The position numbers and the translations under genes are program-made. Positions 1 to 8,489 of a stretch of DNA of 44,545 nucleotides are shown in pieces. The DNA comes from Gemmatimonadales bacterium. GTDB lineage: Bacteria > Gemmatimonadota > Gemmatimonadetes > Gemmatimonadales > GWC2-71-9. The notes beneath the pieces were generated by a model that saw only the letters and a program-made list of their open reading frames with translations, did no database searches and had not been told where the DNA came from. The stretch is taken from positions 1 through 44,545 of the forward strand of contig JACCRS010000081.1 in assembly GCA_013813435.1 (NCBI GenBank). The letters are read 5' to 3'. Position 1 is the stretch's first letter. Each line of letters starts with the position of its first letter.

Positions 1-2913
1 GCGAGCCGGCATCGGCTGACCCTTACCTAAGGCAAGTGCCGAACGCCGGAGTTCGGCTACCGGCTTTGAAAGCGTCCGCGCTGCCACCTGTGCTCCCGCC
101 AGCGCCGCGGCGACACCGGCCAGGGTAGCGAGCAGCAGGACGAGCGCCAGATCGAGTTGCTGAGCCGCGAGGGAGGAGTCGTCCGCCAGCTGGGGCGTGG
201 CGAGCACGGTCACATCCGCCGGGCGGCCGGGCTGCACCACCCGGTAACCGACGCGTTCCGCCAGTTCCGGAAGTAGGCCTTCGCGGGTAACCTCGAACCG
301 CCCCTCCAGCGCTAAAGCCCTGAACGCACGCGGATCCATCAGTTGGCCGACCACGCCAAGGTCCTCGAGCACCGGTGTGCTCGTTCCTATCAGGGAGCCT
401 CCTCGATACAGGGCAAGATCAGCGTCAATGCCGCGACTCAACTCCTGAAGACGATCCCTTAGGGGAGCTCCGCGGCCCACTAGGGCACCTGAGGTGAGGG
501 CAGCATCGCGCAGTGTCCCGGTAATGAGCCGGTCCCGGCTACGCTCCGCCTCGTCGGCCAGGCGATAGAAACTCCACGCCGCGAACCCTACCGCAGGAAG
601 GATAAAGAATGCGCCCAGGGTAGCCGCGAGCCTGACCCGGAACGAGCGGGAGAGGCTCCGCCACCTCGGCCGCCGGGGACGAGCACCGGCAGCGAGCTCT
701 GCCACGAACCACAGGAGTGCCAGCACGGCGGTGTCCAGCAGCACTACAAGCACTCCGCGGACGAAAAGGGGAACCGGTCCCCGAAGGTCGATGCCGGCGT
801 GAATGGTACGACTGCCACCGGGGACGGTCAGGGGATGCTCGCTGCGAAGTGTCCACCCCTCGCGCCGCCAACGGGTGCCGCGAGGTCGCTCAGGAGTAGC
901 GGATGCGGGGGAGAGGGCAAGGGTGTAGAGTGGCGCGCTGTGGCGCGCCGGGTCGAGCAGGCGACCAACTCGCCCGGGCAGTATGAGCTCCGAGCGAGGA
1001 CCCACCGACGCAGTCAGCACCTGGTCCCGCCCCGTCCGAACCACGAGCACATAGTGCACCCCCGGAATTCGGGCCAGCGGAACTACGCGCAGGCTGTCAG
1101 CCTCGGGCAGGTTGCTGACTATGGCCGAGAGGAGCGAAGGCGGCAGATCGAGTGAGTCGAGTGTAAGCTCATCACGGAGGCCGCCGGCCGAGGACCACAT
1201 GCCCAGATGTGCCGGGTATCTCTGCTTGCCCAGGGAGGACCCGTGCCAGAGGGCGTACATCTCGGAGGCGCTCGCGGGCGAAGGGGAACGCCGCACCTGT
1301 TCGCCGAATCGTTCCAGCAGCGGCAATGCCAGGGGATCAGGCTCTGTCCCCAGACGCGCGATGTCGCGCTGTGCCACCTGCAGCCGGCCCGACATCTCGG
1401 CACCCCAGGTTACCAGCGCAGCCGAGCTCCCCGCCACCAATGCCACACCGCCGATGGTGGCCCAGCGACTCGCTGGAAGTGTCACCAACAACAGAGCCGG
1501 GGTCCAGAGGAAGGTGTACCATCCGGGCCACCCCCCGCCCCGCGGCGTCCACACCAGAACTCCGATCATCGCTGCCGCGAAGGCGATGCTGACGCCCGCC
1601 ACGATCCGCCAACGGATATGGCTCTCGGGTCCGTTCCCCCTAAACAGCGCGGCGGCGGGAACGATTAGCGCTGACACCGAGACCAGAAGCGTGAGCTGCC
1701 AGGTGAGCCAGAGGCCGAGGGCAACACCTTGCGCAGGAGGAGTAATCCCGCGCCCCAGGCTGCTGATCAGATAGGGAGATGCGAGCAGCAGAGCCACTCC
1801 CGTCACGACGCCATACCAGCGCCGGGGAAGGCGCCGCCGCCAGAGCCACACGCCCGCCATGGTAAGCAGGATACCGGTGAGGGCCAAAACCCCGGCGGAG
1901 GCCGACAGTGCTCCGAGCAGCGGACGGAAGAACGTGGCAGGCGAGAACAGCGGCTGCAGGCCCAGGGCCGCGCCGGCCGGGGCGCGCACGGCCAACCAGA
2001 GCAGAAGCGGAAGCAACAGAAAGCGCTCGGCGGGCCGGGTCGCCTGACTTAGCGCGATCGTAAGGGCCACCAGTACCAGCAGGCTCACTGTTCGGCTGCC
2101 GCGCTCGAAGGCCAGCTCCTTGGCGGCTCCTTGCTCCGGCGGTATGGGCTGGACGCTGAAGAGAAGACGGGGCCCGGCAGTGGTGGGCTCCTCGTAATCG
2201 AAGACGTCGGGACTCTCGGGCCCTGCGCCCCGGGGGTACACGGCGAGCCCCACCCCGGTCCGGCGCCGTAACAGTTCGGCCAGGCTCCGGTCCCGGTCAG
2301 GAACGGCGGGGTGAGCCCAGATCAGAACCGTCGCCGCAGCGCCGCGACCTTCGGCCGAGTGGCGCCGCGCCTCGAGCACGACGTAATATCCACTGGCCCG
2401 GGAAGCGATCGAGTCTCCCACTTTTAGCGGCGGCAGCCGGTGGCGCCCGGCCCAAGCCCAGGGATCGCCACGTTGGTCGAAAACCACCACGCTCATTTCA
2501 GGTCCGCCGGCAGGCACCAGCCTATCCAGCACCTGAAGCGCGGCGGCGCGATCGTTCGAGGGTGTGTTGACCGCGGCTTCGGCCAGCCGCTCGGCGCGGC
2601 GGAGGACCGAGCGAAGGTCGCCTGCCAGACGCTGTGACGCGGCTGTCACGCGGCCTTCCCGGACATCGGCCCAGCGCGTCTCGATGGCCGTGAGCTGCCG
2701 CTGGCTAATCGTGAGGCTCAGTGCCAGGCACGCGAGTGTTATAACGAGGGCGCGAGGGCGCCAGCCTCTGAAGGGATATAGCGCCACGCCAGCGGCCAGG
2801 ACGCACGTCCACCCGATCCACATCCATAGCTGCGACGGCTGCCGAAGCCATTCGGCCGCGGCCCCGACCGCCGCCAACACGACCACGACCCACGATCGCG
2901 CGCGATGACTCAA
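1..2913 (-). CDS. Large multi-membrane sensor with HAMP domain, N-terminal part (runs off left edge)
   Basis: My translation of the minus strand gives one uninterrupted frame from about 2913 to base 1, about 971 codons. The ORF track omits it because it has no stop in the window. Three hydrophobic segments lie in the first ~70 residues. An extracytoplasmic-like stretch of ~200 residues follows, then a block of about seven membrane segments, a second soluble stretch of ~170 residues, two more segments, a third sensor-like region and a last segment. After that comes a HAMP-like linker (AARTLSKPVAELRRSALALG) right at the window edge. HAMP after a membrane segment usually precedes a histidine kinase, cyclase or similar output domain, which here lies outside the window, so a sensor kinase is inference. 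The start is uncertain: TTG at 2913 puts a short basic stretch before the first membrane segment but overlaps the divergent creatininase-like start; GTG at 2886 is an alternative. Confidence 0.75.
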   Translation of the reverse strand, partial: MSHRARSWVVVVLAAVGAAAEWLRQPSQLWMWIGWTCVLAAGVALYPFRGWRPRALVITLACLALSLTISQRQLTAIETRWADVREGRVTAASQRLAGDLRSVLRRAERLAEAAVNTPSNDRAAALQVLDRLVPAGGPEMSVVVFDQRGDPWAWAGRHRLPPLKVGDSIASRASGYYVVLEARRHSAEGRGAAATVLIWAHPAVPDRDRSLAELLRRRTGVGLAVYPRGAGPESPDVFDYEEPTTAGPRLLFSVQPIPPEQGAAKELAFERGSRTVSLLVLVALTIALSQATRPAERFLLLPLLLWLAVRAPAGAALGLQPLFSPATFFRPLLGALSASAGVLALTGILLTMAGVWLWRRRLPRRWYGVVTGVALLLASPYLISSLGRGITPPAQGVALGLWLTWQLTLLVSVSALIVPAAALFRGNGPESHIRWRIVAGVSIAFAAAMIGVLVWTPRGGGWPGWYTFLWTPALLLVTLPASRWATIGGVALVAGSSAALVTWGAEMSGRLQVAQRDIARLGTEPDPLALPLLERFGEQVRRSPSPASASEMYALWHGSSLGKQRYPAHLGMWSSAGGLRDELTLDSLDLPPSLLSAIVSNLPEADSLRVVPLARIPGVHYVLVVRTGRDQVLTASVGPRSELILPGRVGRLLDPARHSAPLYTLALSPASATPERPRGTRWRREGWTLRSEHPLTVPGGSRTIHAGIDLRGPVPLFVRGVLVVLLDTAVLALLWFVAELAAGARPRRPRWRSLSRSFRVRLAATLGAFFILPAVGFAAWSFYRLADEAERSRDRLITGTLRDAALTSGALVGRGAPLRDRLQELSRGIDADLALYRGGSLIGTSTPVLEDLGVVGQLMDPRAFRALALEGRFEVTREGLLPELAERVGYRVVQPGRPADVTVLATPQLADDSSLAAQQLDLALVLLLATLAGVAAALAGAQVAARTLSKPVAELRRSALALGKGQPMPAR

Positions 2914-3621
2914 GAGCAGCGCCCCTGGCGTTTGAAGGAAATGACCCCCGTCGCGGTAGGCGAGCGTTTGCGGGTCCGGCCGACTCTGATCGTGCCGGTG
3001 GGCACGACCGAGCAGCACGGGCCCCACCTGCCGCTGGGCTGCGACACCATAATTGTAGAACGGTTGGCCGACGATTTGTCAGCGGCGCACGGTGTTACCC
3101 GTGCGCCGACAGTCGAGTACGGCATTCACGCCGCGGCACGTCCCTTTCCAGGAGGAGCCGCGCTGCGGCGGCGAACACTTCACCGTGTGATGAATGAACT
3201 TATCGAGTCGTGGGAAGAGGGGGCAGGCGTCCGGGAATTCGTGATTCTCACCGCGCAGTCCAGTGAAGCACACCTGGAAGCGCTCAGCACCATTCGGACC
3301 GATGAGGCAACTGTACAGGTGGTGGACATCTTCAGCCTGAATTTCGGATCGCTTCTGGAGCGCAGTGCGCCGATTCAGGGAGGCGAGCTCGATACGTCTC
3401 TCATGCTATACCTGGCGCCCCATCTAGTACATATGGAGTGGGCCCGGGACTTCGATCTCACCCCGGGAATGATGGCACGGTACCGCCCGGGCCAAAGCCG
3501 CAAACTCCCGCTGGGCTCACCCGGCTCGGTCGGATATCCCAGCTTGGCTTCCCCCCAGAAGGGCGAGCTCCTGTATAGATTTATCCTCGAGCGGGTCGGC
3601 CGCTGCCTCATTCCGTCCTGA
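2905..3621 (+). CDS. Creatininase-superfamily protein with degenerate metal site
   Basis: 238 residues, close to the usual family length of about 240-260. The N-terminal creatininase signature PVGTTEQHGPHLPLGCDT (about residues 31-48) keeps the first Glu, His and Asp metal ligands. The second signature, normally NGHGGN or NGHYEN, reads TAQSSEAH at about residue 115, so the His of that motif is lost. The late HAGExETS motif survives as GGELDTSLML. Family members hydrolyse cyclic amides such as creatinine or mature peptides (MftE). The altered site suggests changed or lost hydrolase activity, and I cannot name a substrate. The ATG at 2905 lies within the first codons of the divergent sensor frame. 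The next gene follows 16 bases downstream, so the two are probably co-transcribed. Confidence 0.8.
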   Translation: MTQEQRPWRLKEMTPVAVGERLRVRPTLIVPVGTTEQHGPHLPLGCDTIIVERLADDLSAAHGVTRAPTVEYGIHAAARPFPGGAALRRRTLHRVMNELIESWEEGAGVREFVILTAQSSEAHLEALSTIRTDEATVQVVDIFSLNFGSLLERSAPIQGGELDTSLMLYLAPHLVHMEWARDFDLTPGMMARYRPGQSRKLPLGSPGSVGYPSLASPQKGELLYRFILERVGRCLIPS

Positions 3622-3637
3622 CGTAATTGGAGCCGCC

Positions 3638-4285
3638 ATGAGGATCGCTGTGGTTTTGCTTTTGTCACTGCCCGCTGCCCAGGTGACCGCACAGGAGTCG
3701 CTGGAAACCAAGCTGGTGGTCACCCAGGAGGGGCGAGAAACCGGGCGCGAAGAGTTCACTCTGGGATCAGGCCGCGGGAGAGGGGCTCCTGGTTCGACCC
3801 TGATGGCCGTGGCCCGCTATCCGGCAACGAACCCACTATTGAAATTGGGCGCCACACTCGAGCGGACACCCGAATTTGCGCTGGCGAAGTTTCAGCTCGA
3901 TGTGGACGGCCCCAATGGGACCACCATCATACTCGCGGCGGGCTCGGGAGCGCGGCTGATAGTTCGCACCGTTGCCAAGGGATCCGAAGCCGGGCGCGAG
4001 CTACCGGGCGGCCCGGATGTAGTTTTGCTCGATGAGTCGGTGTATTCCCTCTATGCGGCGGTGGCCGACCTCGCTACACCGGCGGGTAAGACCCTGACGG
4101 GAGTGTTTCCCCGGAGTGGCCGGAGGGCTTCGTTCGTGGCTCGTCGGGAGGGAGGCGGCGGGAACAGCGCCCAGGTCACGCTGAGCGGCGACATTAATGG
4201 CACGCTGGACACCGACCCGAAGGGCCGGTTGCGCCGCCTCGAGTTCCCCGGCTCCAACATTCTGGTCACCCGAGCTCAGGACTGA
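3638..4285 (+). CDS. Exported protein of unknown function
   Basis: 215 residues. It opens with a clear signal peptide (MRIAVVLLLSLPAAQVTAQE, likely cut after AQ near residue 19). The rest is rich in beta-type alternation, Gly and Thr, with no further membrane segment and no cysteine. I recognise no catalytic motif. The pattern suggests a periplasmic or surface beta-sandwich protein. GGAG sits 6 bases before the ATG as a ribosome binding site. It follows the creatininase-like gene by 16 bases and precedes the tolC-like gene by 140 bases. Confidence 0.7.
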   Translation: MRIAVVLLLSLPAAQVTAQESLETKLVVTQEGRETGREEFTLGSGRGRGAPGSTLMAVARYPATNPLLKLGATLERTPEFALAKFQLDVDGPNGTTIILAAGSGARLIVRTVAKGSEAGRELPGGPDVVLLDESVYSLYAAVADLATPAGKTLTGVFPRSGRRASFVARREGGGGNSAQVTLSGDINGTLDTDPKGRLRRLEFPGSNILVTRAQD

Positions 4286-4425
4286 CAGGGCTTCGGCCCG
4301 GCACTACCTTCCCTCCAATCTGTCGATGCCTAGAACAGTAGACGTGCTTTGTCGCAGGCTGAAACCTCTGCGGCGACGCCCGCGTATTGGGCCCCGTCAC
4401 GTCTCACCACAAAAGGGCCTCTCCC

Positions 4426-5952
4426 ATGATTCGCTGGTTCGCTCTGCTTGTGGTCAGCTTCGCGCTCCCCACCACCGCGCTGACACAGGACTCGAGCCTG
4501 GCATCCTCTCCCCGCAGGTCAGTAGGGCTTTCATTAGCTGAGGCGTTGGAGCAGGCGCGTAAGAACAGCCCGGGCTATCGGCAAACCCTCAACGATGCAT
4601 CGCCGGCCAGGTGGGGGGTTCGCAACGCCTACGGCAACTTGCTGCCGTCTGTAGTCGCCTCCAGCGACTTTGGCTATACCGGTTCGGGACAGTCCAACTT
4701 CGGAGGTGGCTTTACCCGGCCCACGTCCGCTTTCCTAACCTCCGGATACAGTCTCGGCCTGGAGTGGCAGCTCAGCGGCCGCACTCTCCACGCCCCCAGA
4801 CAGCAGCGAGCACTTCAGCGCGCCGTTGACGAGACCATCGGTGCGGCGGGCATCGGCCTCACCGCCGAGATTTCAACTCAATACCTCACCAGTCTTCAGG
4901 CAAGGGCGCAGGTGGCTGTGGCCCACCAGCAGGTACGGCGCAATCAGGACTTTCTTGCGCTCGCCAGGGCGCGACATCAAGTGGGTCAAGCAACGTTGCT
5001 CGATGTGCGTCAGGCTGAAGTCACCAAGGGAGCCTCCGACGTGGCGCTCCTGCGAGCGGTCCAGACCGAAAACGAAGCCAAGCTCGATCTCCTGCGCCGA
5101 ATGGGCATAGAGCCCCCAGCGCCGATCGATCAGATTTTGTTGTCCGACTCTTTTCCGGTGACGCCGCCCCAGTTTCAGTTGGACAGCCTACTGGCTCTGT
5201 CTGACCGGCAGAACCCGCTCCTGCGCTCGCTGCGTGCTCGGGAGCACGCGGCCGGTCTCGACGTCGGCGCGGCAAAGACCGATTTCCTTCCCTCACTTTC
5301 GCTGCGCGCGGGATGGAGCGGCTTCACTCAGCAGTTCACCAACCAGAACGTGCTCCTGGGGCAGACGCTGGCAGAGGCCCAAGCCCAGGCTACCGATTGC
5401 GAGTATAACAACGCCGTACGCACCGGGCTGTCATTGGGAGGCCAAACGTCGAACTGTTTTGCGGCCTCCGGCCTGGCCGACGGTGGTATGGCGTTGCTCG
5501 ACCCGGTGGCGCAGCAGATCCGGAATCAGAACAGCGTTTTTCCCTTCTCGTATACCGGCCAGCCGTTCGGAGCCAACTTGACCATCTCGCTTCCGATCTT
5601 TACCGGCTTCAGCCGCTCGCTCCGGCTCTCTCAGGCGCGGGCGGAGGAAGATGACGCCGAAGAAGAGGTTCGAGCGCGCCGGCTTCAGGTGCGCACCGAC
5701 GTACACTCGCGCTTCCTGGCTCTTCAGACCGCATTTCAGGCCATTGGGGTTCAAGGCACCAGCCGGGAGGCGGCCCAGGACCAGCTTCGGCTGGCACAGG
5801 ACCGCTATCGGCTGGGGGCGGGCACCGCGCTCGAGGTCTCGGATGCGCAGAACGCGGTTCAGCAGGCTGAAGGTGATTACGTCAATGCGGTATACGATTA
5901 CCACAAAGCCATCGCCGCTCTTGAAGCCGCGGTCGGCCGCCCTCTCCGCTAA
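4426..5952 (+). CDS. TolC-family outer-membrane efflux channel
   Basis: 508 residues from the ATG at 4426. The track's upstream TTG start at 4387 would place 13 residues before an obvious signal peptide (MIRWFALLVVSFALPTTALT), so I moved it. The protein has the OEP repeat pattern: an opening LSLAEALEQARKNSPGY helix, long Ala/Gln/Arg-rich amphipathic helices around residues 130-235 and 380-500, and beta-strand-like segments between. The C-terminal repeat RLGAGTALEVSDAQNAVQQA is typical of the family. It would form a trimeric outer-membrane channel with a periplasmic alpha-helical tunnel. It is the first gene of an operon with the adaptor 12 bases downstream and four permeases, so it is probably the exit duct of that export system. 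The large insert near residues 310-375, with two Cys, is unusual and probably an extracellular loop. Confidence 0.9.
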   Translation: MIRWFALLVVSFALPTTALTQDSSLASSPRRSVGLSLAEALEQARKNSPGYRQTLNDASPARWGVRNAYGNLLPSVVASSDFGYTGSGQSNFGGGFTRPTSAFLTSGYSLGLEWQLSGRTLHAPRQQRALQRAVDETIGAAGIGLTAEISTQYLTSLQARAQVAVAHQQVRRNQDFLALARARHQVGQATLLDVRQAEVTKGASDVALLRAVQTENEAKLDLLRRMGIEPPAPIDQILLSDSFPVTPPQFQLDSLLALSDRQNPLLRSLRAREHAAGLDVGAAKTDFLPSLSLRAGWSGFTQQFTNQNVLLGQTLAEAQAQATDCEYNNAVRTGLSLGGQTSNCFAASGLADGGMALLDPVAQQIRNQNSVFPFSYTGQPFGANLTISLPIFTGFSRSLRLSQARAEEDDAEEEVRARRLQVRTDVHSRFLALQTAFQAIGVQGTSREAAQDQLRLAQDRYRLGAGTALEVSDAQNAVQQAEGDYVNAVYDYHKAIAALEAAVGRPLR

Positions 5953-5964
5953 CGAGGAACTGAC

Positions 5965-7248
5965 ATGTCGCGCAGGACCAAAGTGGGGTTGGTGGTGGTG
6001 ATCGTGGCTCTTGCGGCCGCTGGAGTGGTGGCGTTCCGCATCAACAAAAGCAGGAATGCAGGCACTGAGGTGCGGCTGGAGCAGGTCGCCCGACGTGACC
6101 TTATCAGTGCCGTTACCGCCAGCGGGAAGATCGAGCCCAAGACCGCGGTCGACATCAGCGCCGACATCACCGGCCGCATCATCGACATCGCCGTTCGGGA
6201 GGGCGACTTGGTGAAACGGGGTCAATTCCTACTGCAGATTGACCCGGCACAGTATCAGGCAGCCGTAGCGCGGGCGCAGGGGGCGGTTTCCTCTACCCAG
6301 GCAATCCTGCTCCAGACCCGCGCCAGCCGGGACCAGGCTCAGCGGGCCTGGAACCGCGCCAAACAGCTCACCGAGCTGGGGGAGAACCTCATTGCTCCGG
6401 AGACAGCCGAGCAGTCGCAGACGGCACTGGAGGTAGCGGAGGCAAACTATCAGTCCAGCAGGGCGCAACTCGAGCAGGCGCGTGCCGGGCTTCAGGAAGC
6501 CAAGGACAACCTGGCGAAGACCCGGCTGACCGCTCCCATAGCCGGACGGGTAGTTAGGCTGGCAGTGGAAGAGGGCGAGGTGGCGGTTCCGGGTACCTTC
6601 TCGCGCGAGACCGGCCTGCTTATGACCATCGCGGATCTGTCGGTGATCCTGGCCAAGGTTCAAGTCGACGAGACGGACGTCGTGCGGCTTAAACCGCGAG
6701 ACTCGGTCGAGGTTAACATCGATGCTTACCCTGACACAACCTTTTCCGGGCAGGTCACCAAGGTGAGCCACAGCGCCAAGCTGACGGCGACGCAAACCGC
6801 CTCCGGCTCGAACGATCGAGCGGTTGACTTCGACGTCGAGATTACGCTCAAGCAACCGCCCGCAGATATCCGGCCGGACCTGAGCTGCACAGCACGAATC
6901 GTCACCGACACCCGCGCCAACTCGCTGAGCATACCGATCATCGCCCTCACCGTGCGAGACCACGAAGAGGTCCCCAACGAGACCGATGCCGGTCCCGCGG
7001 TGGATACCCTCCGGGAGCGCTTCGAGGATAAGGAGGCCGAGGGTGTGTTTGTGGTGCGGTCAGGGTTGGCCGTCTTTCGTCCGGTCAAGGTGGGCGTGGC
7101 TGGAGATGACTACTTCGAGGTCCTCGATGGACTGCGCGAGGGCGAGACGATCGTGGCGGGCACCTACCAGGCTATCAGGGATCTGAAGGATGGCGCCAAG
7201 GTGCGCCAGGCAGATACCACCAAGACGCGGGAAGCGACGGCTTCCTGA
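5965..7248 (+). CDS. Periplasmic adaptor (membrane fusion) protein, MacA/HlyD type
   Basis: 427 residues. One N-terminal membrane anchor (about residues 6-24) is followed by the first half of the biotinyl-lipoyl-like domain (GRIIDIAVREGDLVKRGQF, about 70-90). Then come an Ala/Gln-rich helical hairpin (about 95-185), the second lipoyl half (LTAPIAGRVVRLAVEEGEVA), a beta-barrel region (about 215-310) and a membrane-proximal C-terminal domain ending GETIVAGTYQAIRDLKDGAK. This order is that of MacA-like adaptors linking inner-membrane permeases to TolC. GAGG lies 7 bases upstream of the ATG. Its stop overlaps the ATG of the first permease by one base, so translation is coupled. The helical hairpin is of medium length, as expected for docking on a TolC tip. 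Confidence 0.92.
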   Translation: MSRRTKVGLVVVIVALAAAGVVAFRINKSRNAGTEVRLEQVARRDLISAVTASGKIEPKTAVDISADITGRIIDIAVREGDLVKRGQFLLQIDPAQYQAAVARAQGAVSSTQAILLQTRASRDQAQRAWNRAKQLTELGENLIAPETAEQSQTALEVAEANYQSSRAQLEQARAGLQEAKDNLAKTRLTAPIAGRVVRLAVEEGEVAVPGTFSRETGLLMTIADLSVILAKVQVDETDVVRLKPRDSVEVNIDAYPDTTFSGQVTKVSHSAKLTATQTASGSNDRAVDFDVEITLKQPPADIRPDLSCTARIVTDTRANSLSIPIIALTVRDHEEVPNETDAGPAVDTLRERFEDKEAEGVFVVRSGLAVFRPVKVGVAGDDYFEVLDGLREGETIVAGTYQAIRDLKDGAKVRQADTTKTREATAS

Positions 7249-8489
7249 TGCGGCTGCTGGAAGCCGTCCGGATGGCATTCAGAACCATCCGTGCTCAGAA
7301 GTTGAAAAGCTTCTTCTCCCTGATCGGTGTCCTCATCGGAGTGACGTTCCTGATAGCCGTCGTGTCGATAGTCCAGGGAATGAACCAGTACATGGTGGAG
7401 CGCTTTGCCAACACACTGGTCGGGGCCAATACCTTTGAGCTGCGGCAGCGGCCGAGTATCACGACCGGCAACATTACCGACGATGTGTGGCTGGCCTGGC
7501 GGCGCCGGCCCAGGATCAGTTACGACGATGCCGATTACGTCCGGGAGCGCGTCCGTACCTCGGCAACGTTCGCCAAGTTCTGCGAGGATCGAGTAGCGGT
7601 CCATTACCGCGGCAAGATCGCCCGTGACGTCAACCTGGTCGGCACCGAGGACACCTACTTCAAGATCAGAAGCTATCAGATCGCCACAGGCCGGGCCTTC
7701 ACGGCCCAGGAGGTCAGGACGGCTCAGCTGGTGGTGGTCATCGGCCAGGAGCTGGCAGACAAGCTGCTCAAGGGCATCGATCCGCTCGACAAGAAGATCG
7801 TAATCGGAGGCCTTCCCTACCGCGTCATCGGCGTGGTGGCCAAGCAGGGTAATCTCTTCGGTATCTCCCTCGACAAGTTCGCCGTTATGCCTTTCAGTGC
7901 CCCGGGCCGAAGGCTGATCTGCCCGATCAACATCCTGGACGCGCTGATCGTGCAGACCAACGATCCGGTACAGATGCAGCTCGCCATGGGGCAGGCAGAA
8001 GCGATCATGCGGAGCCGGCGCCAGCTCAAACCTGGAGAAGAGAGCAACTTTGCTTTCCAGACCGCGGAAGGCGCCCTGGGAACCTGGCAGAAGATCTCGC
8101 GGGTGCTGTTCCTGGCTTTGCCTGGGTTGGTGGCCATCTCGCTGGTAGTCGGCGGAATCGTGATCATGAACATAATGCTCATGGCCGTGAGCGAGCGCAC
8201 CCGCGAAATCGGCATCCGGAAGGCGCTAGGTGCCCGGCGGCGTGATATCCTGGCCCAGTTCGTGGTCGAGTCCGCCACCCTCTCCGCGGTAGGAGCGATC
8301 TTCGGCATCGCTCTCGGCATCGGCCTGGCATTCGTGGTGAAGGCGACCACGCCTCTTCCGGCAGCCGTGGCTCCCTGGTCGATTGCTGCAGGGGTCCTGC
8401 TGGGCGTGAGCGTGGGAATAGCCGCCGGTGTTTATCCGGCCAGCCGGGCCTCTCGGCTCGATCCAATCATCGCGCTACGGGCTGAATGA
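7248..8489 (+). CDS. MacB/FtsX-type ABC permease, pair 1 member A
   Basis: 413 residues. The layout is MacB without its ATPase domain: a membrane segment at about 18-45 (SFFSLIGVLIGVTFLIAVVS), a large periplasmic MacB_PCD region of ~230 residues, and three C-terminal membrane segments starting near residue 290. The conserved cytoplasmic coupling motif ERTREIGIRKALGARRRDI follows the second segment. Such permeases usually work with a separate LolD/MacB-like ATPase using mechanotransmission; none is encoded in this window. It resembles the gene at 9875 more than its neighbour at 8486. Its stop overlaps the next start as ATGA, pointing to heterodimer assembly with member B. Confidence 0.92.
   Translation: MRLLEAVRMAFRTIRAQKLKSFFSLIGVLIGVTFLIAVVSIVQGMNQYMVERFANTLVGANTFELRQRPSITTGNITDDVWLAWRRRPRISYDDADYVRERVRTSATFAKFCEDRVAVHYRGKIARDVNLVGTEDTYFKIRSYQIATGRAFTAQEVRTAQLVVVIGQELADKLLKGIDPLDKKIVIGGLPYRVIGVVAKQGNLFGISLDKFAVMPFSAPGRRLICPINILDALIVQTNDPVQMQLAMGQAEAIMRSRRQLKPGEESNFAFQTAEGALGTWQKISRVLFLALPGLVAISLVVGGIVIMNIMLMAVSERTREIGIRKALGARRRDILAQFVVESATLSAVGAIFGIALGIGLAFVVKATTPLPAAVAPWSIAAGVLLGVSVGIAAGVYPASRASRLDPIIALRAE

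Noticed and set aside
717-2908. Many short ORFs on both strands at the left end
   Set aside because: They are other frames of the single long minus-strand sensor gene that the track cannot show because it is open at the edge.
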